Assembly (NCBI RefSeq): GCF_013694365.1
Contig: NZ_CP059275.1
Span: forward strand, 1,860,001 to 1,924,000
Length of the DNA stretch: 64,000 nucleotides
Reading direction: 5' to 3'
Origin: Limosilactobacillus reuteri
GTDB lineage: Bacteria; Bacillota; Bacilli; Lactobacillales; Lactobacillaceae
A program made the position numbers and the translations under genes. Below are positions 52,919 through 62,897 of the stretch, in pieces. Below the pieces are notes generated by a model. The model searched no databases and was not told where the DNA came from. It was given only the letters and a program-made list of their open reading frames with translations. The number at the start of each line of letters is the position of its first letter. Position 1 is the stretch's first letter.

Positions 52919-55132
52919 ATGGCTCAAAACCCAATGAATCCATTTGACAACGACATGAATGACATCTTTAATCAATTAATGGGTGGCATGAATGGTTTCA
53001 ATTCTGATAATCGGCGTTACCTAATCAATGGTCGTGAAGTGACACCAGAAGAATTTGCTGAATATCGTAGAACTGGTCAATTGCCAGGCAGTGCAAATCC
53101 TCAACAAGGTGGGCAACCTGGCCCTCAACCTAACGCAGGTAAGGACAGTATCTTACACAAGTTAGGTCGAAACTTAACTCAAGAAGCTCGTGAACATGAA
53201 CTTGACCCTGTTATTGGTCGGAACAAGGAAATCCAAGAAACAGCTGAAATTTTAAGCCGGCGGACAAAGAACAACCCTGTATTAGTTGGGGACGCTGGTG
53301 TTGGTAAGACTGCTGTTGTTGAAGGATTAGCACAAGCAATTGTTTCCGGCGATGTACCAGCTGCTATCAAGGACAAGGAAATTATCAGTATCGATATTTC
53401 TGGTCTTGAAGCAGGTACCCAATACCGTGGTAGCTTTGAAGAAAACATGCAAAAGTTGGTTGATGAAGTCAAGAAGGCTGGAAACATCATCCTCTTCTTT
53501 GATGAAATTCACCAAATTATCGGTGCCGGTTCAACTGGTGATTCTAGTGGTTCTAAGGGTATGTCTGACATTATTAAGCCAGCATTATCCCGTGGTGAAC
53601 TAACAGTTATCGGTGCAACTACTCAAGATGAATACCGGAACACTATTATGAAGGATGCTGCATTAGCACGGCGGTTCAATGCTGTTACTGTTAATGCTCC
53701 AAGCAAGGCTGATACTGTAGCTATTCTTAAAGGTATCCGTGACTTGTACGAACGTCACCACAATGTAAAGTTACCAGATGACGTTCTCCAAGCTGCTGTT
53801 GATTACTCTGTTCAATACATGCCACAACGTGCATTACCTGACAAGGCTATCGACTTAATCGATATGACTGCTGCTCACTTAGCAGCAAAGCATCCTGCAC
53901 GTGATGCTAAGGCAATTGAAAAAGATATCGAAGCAGAAGAAAAGAAGCAAAAAGCTGCTGCTAAGAAAGAAGATTACAAGGCTGCTCAAGATGCCAAGGA
54001 AAAGATTGCTGACTTGAAGAAGCAATTGAGCGAAAACTCTGAATCTGAAAAGGTTACTGCTACTCCAGAAGATGTTGCTAAGGCTGTAGAACAAATTACT
54101 GGAATTCCAGTTTCAAAGATTGGTGCTAGTGACGTTGAACGTCTAAAGGACATGGACAAGCGGCTTGAAGGCAAGGTTATTGGCCAAGACAAAGCTGTTG
54201 AAGCAGTTGCTCGTGCTATTCGTCGTAACCGTGCTGGATTTGACGAAGGCGATTCACCAATTGGTAGTTTCCTCTTTGTTGGACCTACTGGTGTTGGTAA
54301 GACTGAACTTGCTAAGCAATTAGCCCTTGATATGTTTGGCAGCAAAGACGATATTATTCGGTTAGATATGTCTGAATACTCTGACCGGACAGCTGTATCT
54401 AAGATGATCGGTGCTACTGCTGGTTATGTTGGTTATGAGGACAACGGTAATACCTTGACTGAAAAGGTTCGTCGTCACCCTTATTCAATTATTCTTCTTG
54501 ATGAAATTGAAAAGGCTAACCCACAAGTTATCACCCTCTTGCTTCAAGTACTTGATGATGGTCGCTTAACTGATGGACAAGGTAACACTATTGACTTTAA
54601 GAATACTGTTATCATTGCTACATCAAACGCCGGCTACTCCAACGATGCTCCAGTTAAGATGGGTCGGAACGAAGATGAAGAAGACTTAATTAAGAAGTTG
54701 ACTACTTACTTCCGTCCTGAATTCTTGAACCGGTTCAACGCCATTGTTGAATTCCACAGTTTGACTAAGGAAGACTTGAAGCAAATCGTTGACTTAATGC
54801 TTGCTGAAGTTAACCGGACATTAGCTAAGAAGGGAATGCATGTTAAGGTTACTGATGCTGCAAAGCAATACCTTATTGATGAAGGCTACGATGAAGCCAT
54901 GGGTGCTCGTCCTCTTCGTCGGGTTATCGAACGTGAAATCCGTGATAAGGTAACTGATTACTACCTTGACCACCTCGATGCAAAGAACCTTGTTGCTGAA
55001 ATGAAGAATGGCCAACTTGTAATTGTTGACGCTAAGGACGCCTCAAAAGACGATAGTAAAGAATATACCTCACCATCTGAAAAGAAGGAAGAAGACAAGA
55101 AGTCTGACGAAGATAAGAAAGACGAAAAGTAA
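52919..55132 (+). CDS. clpL: ClpL chaperone ATPase (HSP100)
   Basis: A 737-residue Clp ATPase with two AAA+ modules: Walker [14 protein letters not shown] near 123 and [13 protein letters not shown] near 457; Walker [13 protein letters not shown] near 182 and [13 protein letters not shown] near 523. The N-terminal region is short and Asn/Gly/Gln-rich instead of the double Clp N-domain, and the middle domain is a short coiled coil, which together define ClpL. It is a heat- and acid-stress disaggregase. CtsR operators are usual upstream; that spacer is missing. Confidence 0.95.
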   Translation: MAQNPMNPFDNDMNDIFNQLMGGMNGFNSDNRRYLINGREVTPEEFAEYRRTGQLPGSANPQQGGQPGPQPNAGKDSILHKLGRNLTQEAREHELDPVIGRNKEIQETAEILSRRTKNNPVLVGDAGVGKTAVVEGLAQAIVSGDVPAAIKDKEIISIDISGLEAGTQYRGSFEENMQKLVDEVKKAGNIILFFDEIHQIIGAGSTGDSSGSKGMSDIIKPALSRGELTVIGATTQDEYRNTIMKDAALARRFNAVTVNAPSKADTVAILKGIRDLYERHHNVKLPDDVLQAAVDYSVQYMPQRALPDKAIDLIDMTAAHLAAKHPARDAKAIEKDIEAEEKKQKAAAKKEDYKAAQDAKEKIADLKKQLSENSESEKVTATPEDVAKAVEQITGIPVSKIGASDVERLKDMDKRLEGKVIGQDKAVEAVARAIRRNRAGFDEGDSPIGSFLFVGPTGVGKTELAKQLALDMFGSKDDIIRLDMSEYSDRTAVSKMIGATAGYVGYEDNGNTLTEKVRRHPYSIILLDEIEKANPQVITLLLQVLDDGRLTDGQGNTIDFKNTVIIATSNAGYSNDAPVKMGRNEDEEDLIKKLTTYFRPEFLNRFNAIVEFHSLTKEDLKQIVDLMLAEVNRTLAKKGMHVKVTDAAKQYLIDEGYDEAMGARPLRRVIEREIRDKVTDYYLDHLDAKNLVAEMKNGQLVIVDAKDASKDDSKEYTSPSEKKEEDKKSDEDKKDEK

Positions 55133-55354
55133 ATGCGGATCGACATCAAACATTATTTGAAAGTTAACCACTTGACCATTTATCAAGTTTCCAAGCGTTC
55201 CGGTTACGGCTACACGACTTTACACAAATCGTTTAACAAACCACAGTCTAGTTCGACCTCGCTTAACCTGCGTGATCTTGATGCCTTGGCTCGTGCTCAG
55301 GACAAGAGCATGTGGAAGGTCCTTAAAGAACTAGAAGAGCATTACCTCGAATGA
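55133..55354 (+). CDS. Small helix-turn-helix protein (73 residues)
   Basis: A short DNA-binding-like protein (KVNHLTIYQVSKRSGYGYTT, LHKSFNKPQ, RDLDALARAQDKSMWKVLKE) with a helix-turn-helix in its first half. It could be an orphan antitoxin or phage-type regulator. Directly followed by an aminotransferase gene; no toxin partner is visible. Confidence 0.65.
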   Translation: MRIDIKHYLKVNHLTIYQVSKRSGYGYTTLHKSFNKPQSSSTSLNLRDLDALARAQDKSMWKVLKELEEHYLE

Positions 55355-56542
55355 ATGCCAGCTACTAAAAAAGAAATCCTTAATCGTCTTAACAATAATT
55401 TCACTAAACTCACTCCTGGTGGAATCCGCGAATTTGATTATCAGGTAAGCTCAATCCCTGGCATCATTAAACTAACATTAGGTGAACCAGACTTTAATGT
55501 ACCAGCCGCGATGAAGCAGGCCGCAATCGATAGCATCAATACCAATGATTCACACTATGCTCCGGGAAGTGGAACCTTAGCACTACGCCAAGCCATCGCT
55601 CATTTTATGCAAGATCGTTACCAGCTAGAATACGATCCAGAAAACGAAATTGCGGTTACAGTTGGTGCAACAGAGGGAATTTTCGCTTCTCTTTCTACCA
55701 TTATTAATCCTGGTGACGAAATTATCATTCCAACCCCAACTTTCCCCTTCTACATGGCTGTCACAAAGATTCTTGGTGGGATTCCGATTGAAGTTGATAC
55801 AAGCAGCGATGATTTTATTCTCACACCCGCAAGACTCCAAAGCGTCCTAGAGGAACATCCTAACGCAAAGGGACTAGTTCTTAACTACCCCTCCAACCCA
55901 ACTGGTGTTACTTACACCCAAGATCAAATTAAAGCATTAGCCGATACGGTTAAATCAACTAACCTGATCGTAATTGCAGATGAAATTTACTCGGAACTTG
56001 TTTACGGAGCTACTCATACTTCAATCGCTAATTACATCCCCGAACAAACGCTAATTTTAAATGGTGCCTCAAAGTCACATGCAATGACTGGGTACCGCAT
56101 TGGTTTTATCGCTGGGCCACAAGAATTGATGAAATCAGTCAGTGCCATTCACGCGATGTTAGTAACCGCTGCTTCTAATCCAGCAATGGCCGCTGCAGTA
56201 GCCGCATTTGGTACTAACGAAGGAAAAGCAGCTACTCAAGAAATGAAAGATGCCTATGAGCAACGACGAGATTTTGTTGTTAATAACCTCCAAAAATTAG
56301 GGTTCGAGCTGATTAATCCTCAAGGAGCCTTCTACGTATTTGCCAAGATTCCTGAACAATATGGTAATGATGACCTTAAATTTGCGACAGATCTTGCCAA
56401 TGAAGGAAAAGTTGCTGTAATTCCTGGTTCCTTCTTCGGTGCTGGCGGTCAAGGTTACGTCCGAATCAGTTACGCCACCAGTATGGAAAATCTAACCAGA
56501 GCTCTTGATAACATTGCAGCCTTCATTAATAAGGAGGATTAA
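55355..56542 (+). CDS. Pyridoxal-phosphate aminotransferase, class I/II
   Basis: A 395-residue fold-type I aminotransferase. GEPDFNVPAAMKQAAID near 39, NYPSNPTGVTY near 170 and the PLP-lysine motif NGASKSHAMTGYRIGF near 229-244 are intact, and the C-terminal YVRISYATSMENL carries the carboxylate-binding Arg. It likely acts on aromatic or branched amino acids (PatA/AraT-like). The next gene, a D-2-hydroxyacid dehydrogenase, could reduce the resulting 2-oxo acids, a known pairing in lactic acid bacteria; the preceding TAAGGAGGATTAAATG context suggests the junction is native. Confidence 0.92.
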   Translation: MPATKKEILNRLNNNFTKLTPGGIREFDYQVSSIPGIIKLTLGEPDFNVPAAMKQAAIDSINTNDSHYAPGSGTLALRQAIAHFMQDRYQLEYDPENEIAVTVGATEGIFASLSTIINPGDEIIIPTPTFPFYMAVTKILGGIPIEVDTSSDDFILTPARLQSVLEEHPNAKGLVLNYPSNPTGVTYTQDQIKALADTVKSTNLIVIADEIYSELVYGATHTSIANYIPEQTLILNGASKSHAMTGYRIGFIAGPQELMKSVSAIHAMLVTAASNPAMAAAVAAFGTNEGKAATQEMKDAYEQRRDFVVNNLQKLGFELINPQGAFYVFAKIPEQYGNDDLKFATDLANEGKVAVIPGSFFGAGGQGYVRISYATSMENLTRALDNIAAFINKED

Positions 56543-57538
56543 ATGACAAAAATCTTAATGACTAGTGTGCGGGACGATGAACAAACCGCCATTAACAAAT
56601 ACGCAAAAGAACATAATATCGAAATCATCACAACGCCGAAATTGATTGACGATGCTGTTGAATTAACTGCCGATGTTGATGGACTCGTGATTCAGCAACG
56701 TAGTAAAGTTCCGGCTGATATTTATGAAAAGCTCCATACCAATGGGCTCAAACAGATTGCAACGCGGACAGCTGGATTTGACATGGTCGACATCAAAAAG
56801 GCTAACGAAAATGACCTAGTCGTGACCAATGTACCAGCATATTCACCGCGGAGTGTCGCCGAGTTTGCATTAATGCAGATTTTCCGGTTGCTTCGGAAAA
56901 CCTACCGCTTTGACCACCAAGTCGCCGAAAATGACTTCCGCTGGTTTAGTGATGAACAATCAACGGAAATTCATACTGCCACGATTGGAATTATTGGTGT
57001 TGGACGCATTGGCGGAACCCTGGCAAAGCTTCTTCATGCATTAGGTGCCACTGTTCTTGGTTATGACACGAATCCGCGCACTGACCTCGATGGAATTGTC
57101 CAGTTCGTTTCTAAAGAAGAATTACTAAAGCAAGCCGATGTTGTTAGTCTCCACGTCGATTTAAATCCAACTTCTAAAGATTTATTGACTGCTAACGACT
57201 TTGAAATGATGAAACCAACTGCCGGTTTAGTCAATGCTAGTCGTGGTCCAGTCGTTAATACAGCTGATTTAGTTGCCGCCCTAAAAAAGGGAACAATTGC
57301 AGCTGCCGCCCTTGATACTTTTGAAGGTGAAGAAACGGTGGCGGCCACAAATCGTCGAGAAAAAGGGCTTGATGATCAGCCCCTTGTTAAAGAATTACAC
57401 GAAATGGATAATGTTATTCTTACGCCTCACATTGCCTTCTTTACTAATTTAGCGGTCAAAAATATGGTGGATATTTCACTTGATGATGTGATGGCAATCC
57501 TTAATGGCGAAAAATCATCACATGAAATCACCTTATAA
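56543..57538 (+). CDS. D-2-hydroxyacid dehydrogenase (D-lactate dehydrogenase-like)
   Basis: A 331-residue NAD-dependent enzyme. The nucleotide-binding loop is GVGRIGGTLAKLL near 152, and the catalytic Arg, Glu and His appear in NASRGPVVNTADL near 231, DTFEGEE near 258 and LTPHIAFFT near 292. It reduces pyruvate or larger 2-oxo acids to D-hydroxy acids. A strong ribosome site (AAGGAGG) inside the upstream aminotransferase end indicates native co-expression. Confidence 0.93.
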   Translation: MTKILMTSVRDDEQTAINKYAKEHNIEIITTPKLIDDAVELTADVDGLVIQQRSKVPADIYEKLHTNGLKQIATRTAGFDMVDIKKANENDLVVTNVPAYSPRSVAEFALMQIFRLLRKTYRFDHQVAENDFRWFSDEQSTEIHTATIGIIGVGRIGGTLAKLLHALGATVLGYDTNPRTDLDGIVQFVSKEELLKQADVVSLHVDLNPTSKDLLTANDFEMMKPTAGLVNASRGPVVNTADLVAALKKGTIAAAALDTFEGEETVAATNRREKGLDDQPLVKELHEMDNVILTPHIAFFTNLAVKNMVDISLDDVMAILNGEKSSHEITL

Positions 57539-57967
57539 ATGAGTAAATATAAAGTAACAGCAACTAAGACAACAACGGGGATGCAAGTTTCAGCAGGTAC
57601 CCGTGGTTTTGAAATTACCTTTGATGAACCTGAAAGTACAAATACGGGGATGAATCCAGTAGAAATTCTCCTTGCGTCATTTGGTGCCTGCCAAGCAATT
57701 ACTGCTCAGGCATTAGCTAAAAAACGTAACTTTGACTTACGAGCTTTTTGGGTAACAATCGAAGGTGACCTTGGCCGTGAAGACGTTGCTGATGGTAAGA
57801 ATGTTCGTAAGTTTACTGAGATCCGTTACCAACCACATCTTCGCAGCAGCGAGTCTGATGAAGACATCAAGAAGTTCCTCGCTGACGTTGCCGCAAAGTG
57901 TCCCGTGGAAAACACTCTGACCTACGGAACGAAATTTGTTCAAGATGGATTTGTAAAAGTTGATTAG
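57539..57967 (+). CDS. OsmC/Ohr family protein
   Basis: A 142-residue peroxidase-fold protein. The two redox cysteines are visible in SFGACQAITAQAL near 50 and AAKCPVENTLTYG near 121. Such proteins reduce organic hydroperoxides. Confidence 0.9.
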   Translation: MSKYKVTATKTTTGMQVSAGTRGFEITFDEPESTNTGMNPVEILLASFGACQAITAQALAKKRNFDLRAFWVTIEGDLGREDVADGKNVRKFTEIRYQPHLRSSESDEDIKKFLADVAAKCPVENTLTYGTKFVQDGFVKVD

Positions 57968-58147
57968 ATGAAAGTAAAGTTTAACCGTAATTTTTATACT
58001 GATCCTAGTTTTTATATCTATTTTATTGTTACATTCTTTTGGATTTTAGATATTCCGGATGCAAGCGATGTTTATGAAAAAAGTATCTGTATTGTTTTTA
58101 CAGTTATTGGGATCTTTGCTACTATCAAGATTTTATTTAAAAAGTAA
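57968..58147 (+). CDS. Small membrane protein (59 residues)
   Basis: A 59-residue frame (MKVKFNRNFYTDPSFYIYF) with two hydrophobic segments, IYFIVTFFWILDI and SICIVFTVIGIFATIKILF, and a basic tail KK. It begins directly after the OsmC stop. The family is unknown; it may be a small membrane peptide. Confidence 0.5.
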   Translation: MKVKFNRNFYTDPSFYIYFIVTFFWILDIPDASDVYEKSICIVFTVIGIFATIKILFKK

Positions 58148-58197
58148 AAAAAGGTGGATTATAGAATGAAGTTAGCCACCTAATTGGTGGTAAATGC

Positions 58198-58215
58198 AAA
58201 AACGCCATTCGGCGT
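58198..58215 (-). terminator. Leftward intrinsic terminator hairpin
   Basis: On the minus strand ACGCC-GAAT-GGCGT is followed by TTTT, a short intrinsic terminator. It sits about 170 nt downstream of the leftward promoter at 58390-58419, so it would cut short that transcript. Confidence 0.5.
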
Positions 58216-58389
58216 GACATCAGGTATCATATTAAGTGAATCAAACCTATATGAAAGGATGTCCGTCAAATGACGCACTTACTTCAAATCACATCGTGAT
58301 TGAAGACCCTACACATTTGATTCGTCGAAACTTTGTTCAGTTTTCAAAGGTCTACCCGTTGGCTAATCAAGCAGCCAATCAACACGTTT
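58216..58389 (-). other. rRNA-operon-type leader with boxA-like motif
   Basis: Read on the minus strand, CCTTTGAAAACTGAACAAAG (58331-58350) is the boxA-like antitermination element typical of Firmicutes rRNA operon leaders and spacers. GTTTCGACGAATC and GTGTAGGGTCTTCAATC follow. No 16S or 23S gene lies in the expected place, so this looks like the edge of an rRNA operon that was lost at a junction. Confidence 0.45.
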
Positions 58390-58419
58390 ATTATAACATA
58401 TATCAGTTCAGTTTGTCAA
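58390..58419 (-). promoter_or_regulatory. Strong leftward sigma-A promoter
   Basis: On the minus strand TTGACA (58414-58419) and TATAAT (58390-58395) are both consensus hexamers with an 18-bp spacer and an extended -10 TG (TGTTATAAT). Perfect hexamers are typical of rRNA promoters. Everything coded nearby is on the + strand, so it drives no gene in this arrangement. Confidence 0.75.
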
Positions 58420-58508
58420 GAAGAAAATTTAATTAATTTTGATTTTCTTTTGATCGATAGCTCAATCAGCAACTTTATTAATATATCATGTCATCAAGTG
58501 GATGTCAA

Positions 58509-59414
58509 ATGGAATTTAATTGGATATATGATCATCGCACACCACGGAAATTACGATCGGCATTAAAAATGTATGGGGTTTCTTCTTCGTTATTAAAAGT
58601 AGCCATATACCATGGAGGAAAAATGCAAATAAATGGGGTAGATAAGTGGGCAGTTGATACTGTTAATTACCACGATAAAGTAACATTAATTCTCCCTCCG
58701 GAAACTGCTAATGATAATGTGGATATCAGTGAGGCACCTATCGATATTATTTATGAAGATCAAGACTTTTTAATAATGAATAAGCCGGCAGGAGTAGCGA
58801 CAGTTCCGGCTCATAACGTTCCGGTAGCCGATAGTTTGGTGAATCGGGTAAAAGGCTACTATAAGCGCCAAAATTATGAAAATCAGGTTACCCATGTTGC
58901 GACACGTTTAGACCGTGACACCAGCGGCTTAGTTGTTTTTCCTAAACACCGATTTGCTCATGCTGTCCTAGATGAACAGTTAAAAAAACATTTAGTTAAG
59001 AAAAACTATCTTGCTCTAATTAAAGGAAAAGTTCCTGCAGAGCATGGTTATATTGATGCGCCGATTCAACGCGATCCCAGTTCATTTGTAAAAAGAATGG
59101 TAGGGAAAGAAGGGAAAGCATCTGTAACTGAATACTGGCGCCAAGAATGTAATGTTCAAGCAAGCCTTATCAAAATTAGGTTGCATACAGGGCGGACACA
59201 CCAAATTCGCGTTCATTTTGCTAGCCTTGGTTTCCCATTAATTGGCGATAAAATGTATGGTGAAGAATCAGGATTAATTGCTAGACAAGCACTCCATTGT
59301 TATTGGCTGAGCTTTTATAGTCCATTTAAAGGTGAAAATATTACTGTTTTGGCACCATTGCCAAGTGATTTCAAAAACGCTAAAGATGATCTTTTAAGTG
59401 CAAAAGAATATTAG
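58509..59414 (+). CDS. rluD: RluA/RluD family pseudouridine synthase
   Basis: A protein of about 301 residues. EFNWIYDHRTPRKLRSALK starts the S4-like part, VATRLDRDTSGLVVF near 137 contains the catalytic Asp (RLDRDTSG), and LHTGRTHQIRVHFASLG near 230 is the family's RNA-contact motif. ATG 58509 is preferred to ATG 58488 because the family begins with this strand, and because the NadK gene end carries GGTGGAG before TAA, which fits a native start overlapping that stop. It modifies 23S rRNA or another RNA. Confidence 0.92.
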   Translation: MEFNWIYDHRTPRKLRSALKMYGVSSSLLKVAIYHGGKMQINGVDKWAVDTVNYHDKVTLILPPETANDNVDISEAPIDIIYEDQDFLIMNKPAGVATVPAHNVPVADSLVNRVKGYYKRQNYENQVTHVATRLDRDTSGLVVFPKHRFAHAVLDEQLKKHLVKKNYLALIKGKVPAEHGYIDAPIQRDPSSFVKRMVGKEGKASVTEYWRQECNVQASLIKIRLHTGRTHQIRVHFASLGFPLIGDKMYGEESGLIARQALHCYWLSFYSPFKGENITVLAPLPSDFKNAKDDLLSAKEY

Positions 59415-60227
59415 ATGAGAATTGGAATATATAATAATGAAACAGCAGAATCTCAACGAGTGACAAAGGTTTTAAAGGCTGAAATGAAACGGGCGGGTTT
59501 AACTTATGTCGAAAAAAATCCAGAAGTTGTAATAACAATCGGTGGAGATGGTACTTTGTTATCGGCTTTTCATCATTATCAAAAAGACTTAAATAATATT
59601 CGCTTTGTTGGAATTCATACTGGGCACTTAGGATTTTATACGGATTGGCGGAGTTTTGAAATTGATGATTTAGTTGATAGTTTAGTAAAAGATAGCGGAC
59701 AGGCAGTTTCGTATCCTCTACTTGCTATGAAGGCTACTTATTCTGATGGGCAGATAGAGAATTATATTGCACTTAATGAATCAACAATTCGGAATGTTAC
59801 ACGAACAATGGTATGTGATGTGTTCATTAATAATCATTTGTTTGAAAACTTTCGGGGGGATGGTTTATGTATTTCAACTCCAACCGGTTCAACTGCTTAT
59901 AATAAATCAGTCGGGGGTGCCATTGTCGATCCAAATAGTGTTGGCTTTCAGTTAGCAGAAATGGCTTCACTTAACAACCGGGTTTTCCGGACACTAGGCT
60001 CACCGATTATTTTTGGCGCTGATGCTGAGTTAATTTTGCGTTTGCGTGATGAAAATGGGCATGTGCTTACATGCGATCGTGATCAATGGATGCTTAAAAG
60101 TGAGAAGGAGCGGTACCTAACTGAATTATCTTATAGAGTTTCTAAGCAACGAATATATTTTGCTCAATATCGGCATAATAATTTCTGGAATCGAGTAAAA
60201 GATTCATTTATTGGTGGAGTGCATTAA
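59415..60227 (+). CDS. nadK: NAD kinase
   Basis: A 270-residue ATP-NAD kinase making [20 protein letters not shown] near 41-56 is the GGDG catalytic site, LNESTIRN near 119, and [16 protein letters not shown] near 153 the NAD-binding loop. In Firmicutes the usual order is relQ-nadK-rluD; here it runs rluD-nadK-relQ although all read forward. Confidence 0.95.
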   Translation: MRIGIYNNETAESQRVTKVLKAEMKRAGLTYVEKNPEVVITIGGDGTLLSAFHHYQKDLNNIRFVGIHTGHLGFYTDWRSFEIDDLVDSLVKDSGQAVSYPLLAMKATYSDGQIENYIALNESTIRNVTRTMVCDVFINNHLFENFRGDGLCISTPTGSTAYNKSVGGAIVDPNSVGFQLAEMASLNNRVFRTLGSPIIFGADAELILRLRDENGHVLTCDRDQWMLKSEKERYLTELSYRVSKQRIYFAQYRHNNFWNRVKDSFIGGVH

Positions 60228-60881
60228 ATGATTGAAGATTGGCAGCATTTTTTATTGCCATATCAGCAAGCCGTAAATGAACTAAAAGTCAAATTACGGG
60301 GGATGCGAAAGCAATTTCAAGACCAAACGCAACATTCTCCGATTGAATTTGTAACTGGACGAGTAAAGCCAGTTGATAGTATTAAAGAAAAAATGATTAG
60401 ACGACATGTGCAAGAGGATCGACTTGAGCAAGATATGCAAGATATTGCCGGTTTACGAATCATGTGTCAATTTGTAGAAGATATTTATAAGGTAGTTGAC
60501 TTATTACGGCAGCGAAGTGATATGACTATTTTAGAAGAACGAGATTACGTCACCAATGTTAAACCGAGTGGATATCGTTCCTATCATATTGTTATTGAAT
60601 ATCCGGTGCAATTAATTACTGGAGAAAAAAGAATATTAGCTGAAATTCAAGTACGTACCCTTGCAATGAACTTTTGGGCAACAGTAGAACATTCCTTAAA
60701 TTATAAATATCAAGGTGAGTTTCCTGAGGAGCTATCTGCAAGGTTGCAAAGAGCCGCAGAGGCAGCATTTAAGCTTGATAATGAAATGTCAGAGATTCGA
60801 GAAGAAATAAAGGAAGCACAGACATTGTTTTCTAAGCGGAGGTCAACTAATTCTATTGATGAAGACGAGTTAAAGGAGTAA
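60228..60881 (+). CDS. relQ: GTP pyrophosphokinase RelQ (small alarmone synthetase)
   Basis: A 217-residue single-domain (p)ppGpp synthetase. DIAGLRIMCQFVEDIY near 72-87, VTNVKPSGYRSYHIVIEYP near 107 and AEIQVRTLAMNFWATVEHSL near 139-158 are the RelA/SpoT synthetase motifs. There is no hydrolase or regulatory domain, as expected of RelQ. Its 3' end contains AAAGGAG, an apparent ribosome site for the gene that natively follows. Confidence 0.94.
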   Translation: MIEDWQHFLLPYQQAVNELKVKLRGMRKQFQDQTQHSPIEFVTGRVKPVDSIKEKMIRRHVQEDRLEQDMQDIAGLRIMCQFVEDIYKVVDLLRQRSDMTILEERDYVTNVKPSGYRSYHIVIEYPVQLITGEKRILAEIQVRTLAMNFWATVEHSLNYKYQGEFPEELSARLQRAAEAAFKLDNEMSEIREEIKEAQTLFSKRRSTNSIDEDELKE

Positions 60882-61520
60882 ATGCTCGAACTTCATCTTT
60901 TTGTGAATCCATTAGGAATGCGCTGTTTACGGTGTGAAAAAGACGTGTTAAAAATTGATCGTGATTTAAATACAAAAATTAGTTATCAGTTTGTACCACT
61001 ATTCAATATGAAAACGATCGATAGCACACTTAAATATTATCATCTTAATCCCCATGATCTTGCTGCAAGACAACAAGTATCAAAAACCCTTAACCAAATA
61101 ATACTAGATTATAAAGCAGCCCTCTTCCAAGGACGAAAACGTGGACGGCATTATCTCTTACAATTACAATCTGCGCTTATTAACCAAGGCTTGGATTACA
61201 ACGATGAATTAATTAATAAAATTGCACATGGTTCACACCTTGACTTAGAAATGTTTTTTGAGGATCGGCAAAGTCAACTTGCTAAGCAGGCTTTCCGTCA
61301 AGATCAAAAAATCGCAAGTGATCTAGGCGTATCAGAAACGGCTACCGCAGTCGTTTTTAACACCGAAGATTCTGATTACGGCCTAATGATTCCAAATTTT
61401 GACTATAATACTTTAATAAACGCATTTAAAAGCGGAAAATTGGCTCGATCTGCATCCTTAGATGAATTTGTGAACCAATATCGTCCGCCAAAGCTACAAA
61501 TTATACAAAACAATAATTAA
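60882..61520 (+). CDS. spxH: ClpXP adaptor SpxH (YjbH-like, DsbA family)
   Basis: A 212-residue thioredoxin-fold protein with a CLRC motif at residues 15-18 (NPLGMRCLRCEKDVLKID), the signature of YjbH/SpxH, which delivers Spx to ClpXP for degradation. The rest is helical with a long C-terminal extension. It sits between relQ and the C69 peptidase, as in other lactobacilli but in inverted order. Confidence 0.85.
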   Translation: MLELHLFVNPLGMRCLRCEKDVLKIDRDLNTKISYQFVPLFNMKTIDSTLKYYHLNPHDLAARQQVSKTLNQIILDYKAALFQGRKRGRHYLLQLQSALINQGLDYNDELINKIAHGSHLDLEMFFEDRQSQLAKQAFRQDQKIASDLGVSETATAVVFNTEDSDYGLMIPNFDYNTLINAFKSGKLARSASLDEFVNQYRPPKLQIIQNNN

Positions 61521-62897
61521 ATGCAACACACATGTACAATGTTTTTAGCAGGAAAGAATGCAACGATTGACGGGTCAACTATAGTTTGTCGTGAGGAAGA
61601 TTATGGTAATGCATTTGATCCTCAAAGATTTGTATTAGTAAAACCAGAAAGACAGCCACGTAAATATCAAAGCAAAACAACTGACTTTAAAATTGATTTA
61701 CCAGTTCCTAAGTTAAAATATACTTCTACGCCTGATGCTGACGATAAAGATGGAATTTTTGGTGCGGGCGGTATCAATGGTCTGAATGTTGCGATGAGTG
61801 CGACTGAAACTATTACTACTAATGCCCGGATATTAGCAATAGATCCTTATAACACCTTATCGGGAATTGGCGAAGAAGATTTTGTAACATTAGTCCTTCC
61901 TTATATTAAGAGTGCTCAAGATGGTGTTAAGAAACTAGGAAGTTTATTAGAAAAGTATGGCACTTATGAGGCTAATGCGATAGCTTTTAGTGATAATAAT
62001 GAAGTGTGGTATATGGAAACGATTGGCGGTCATCATTGGGCAGCTGTTAAAATTCCCGACAATGCCTATGTGATTGCTCCTAATCGATTTAATATTACTA
62101 ATTTTGATTTTGATAGTCCCAACACAATGAGTTCACCAAATTTGAAACAGTGGATTGATCAAAATAAGTTGAATCCTAGCGAAGACGAATACAATTTACG
62201 ACATATTTGTGGAAGTGCAACTGCTACTGATACTGTCTATAACAACCCACGAGCATGGTATGTTCAGCAGCAACTAGGGACGATAAATGCTAACCCGCAA
62301 AGTAATAACCTTCCATTCATCTGTTATGCAAAAGAAAAGTTTACTGTAACTACGATTAAGAAGTTAATGAGTTCTCATTATCAAGGGACAGCTTTTGATC
62401 CGTATCATTTAGAAAGAGATAAAGCTCCATTTAGGTCAATTGCACTAAATCGAAACTTAGAATTACATATTCTACAAATACGTAATAATGTTCCTGCAAG
62501 TATTGCTGGTGTTCATTGGTTAGCATTTGGTCCTAATACTTTTAATGCAGTGGTTCCCTTTTATGCAAATATTGACGATACACCAATCCCTTATCGAAAC
62601 ACTAGTACTGAATATTCAATAGACGATATGTATTGGCTCACTCATACAATTGCTGCGCTTGGGGACCAAAATTATCGTCAAGCACAGAATATTGAAGAAA
62701 ACTTTGAATTGCAAGTAATGGCAAAAACAATGAATGTTCAAAATAATACGGATAAGGAAATAGCAGAACATCAGGATGTGAGTGCATTTTTAACCACAAT
62801 TAATAATCGGATGGCTGAAACCGCAGTGGACGAAAGCAAAAAATTACTAGGGAAACTAGTAAAGCTTGCTTTTTCAAGAGAACGATTACAATTCTAG
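61521..62897 (+). CDS. pepD: C69 family dipeptidase (PepD)
   Basis: A 458-residue Ntn-hydrolase. CTMFLAGKNATIDGSTIVCR starts at residue 5 with the catalytic Cys, and NEVWYMETIGGHHWAAVKIP near 157-176 is the conserved core (WYMEtxsGHHW). Family members cleave dipeptides. Spacing to CoiA and SpxH cannot be read because the spacers are missing. Confidence 0.93.
   Translation: MQHTCTMFLAGKNATIDGSTIVCREEDYGNAFDPQRFVLVKPERQPRKYQSKTTDFKIDLPVPKLKYTSTPDADDKDGIFGAGGINGLNVAMSATETITTNARILAIDPYNTLSGIGEEDFVTLVLPYIKSAQDGVKKLGSLLEKYGTYEANAIAFSDNNEVWYMETIGGHHWAAVKIPDNAYVIAPNRFNITNFDFDSPNTMSSPNLKQWIDQNKLNPSEDEYNLRHICGSATATDTVYNNPRAWYVQQQLGTINANPQSNNLPFICYAKEKFTVTTIKKLMSSHYQGTAFDPYHLERDKAPFRSIALNRNLELHILQIRNNVPASIAGVHWLAFGPNTFNAVVPFYANIDDTPIPYRNTSTEYSIDDMYWLTHTIAALGDQNYRQAQNIEENFELQVMAKTMNVQNNTDKEIAEHQDVSAFLTTINNRMAETAVDESKKLLGKLVKLAFSRERLQF

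Noticed and set aside
58236..58436. A 66-residue protein starting MNQTYMKGCPSN.
   Set aside because: It is antisense to the rRNA-type promoter and boxA-like leader, and has no domain or ribosome site.
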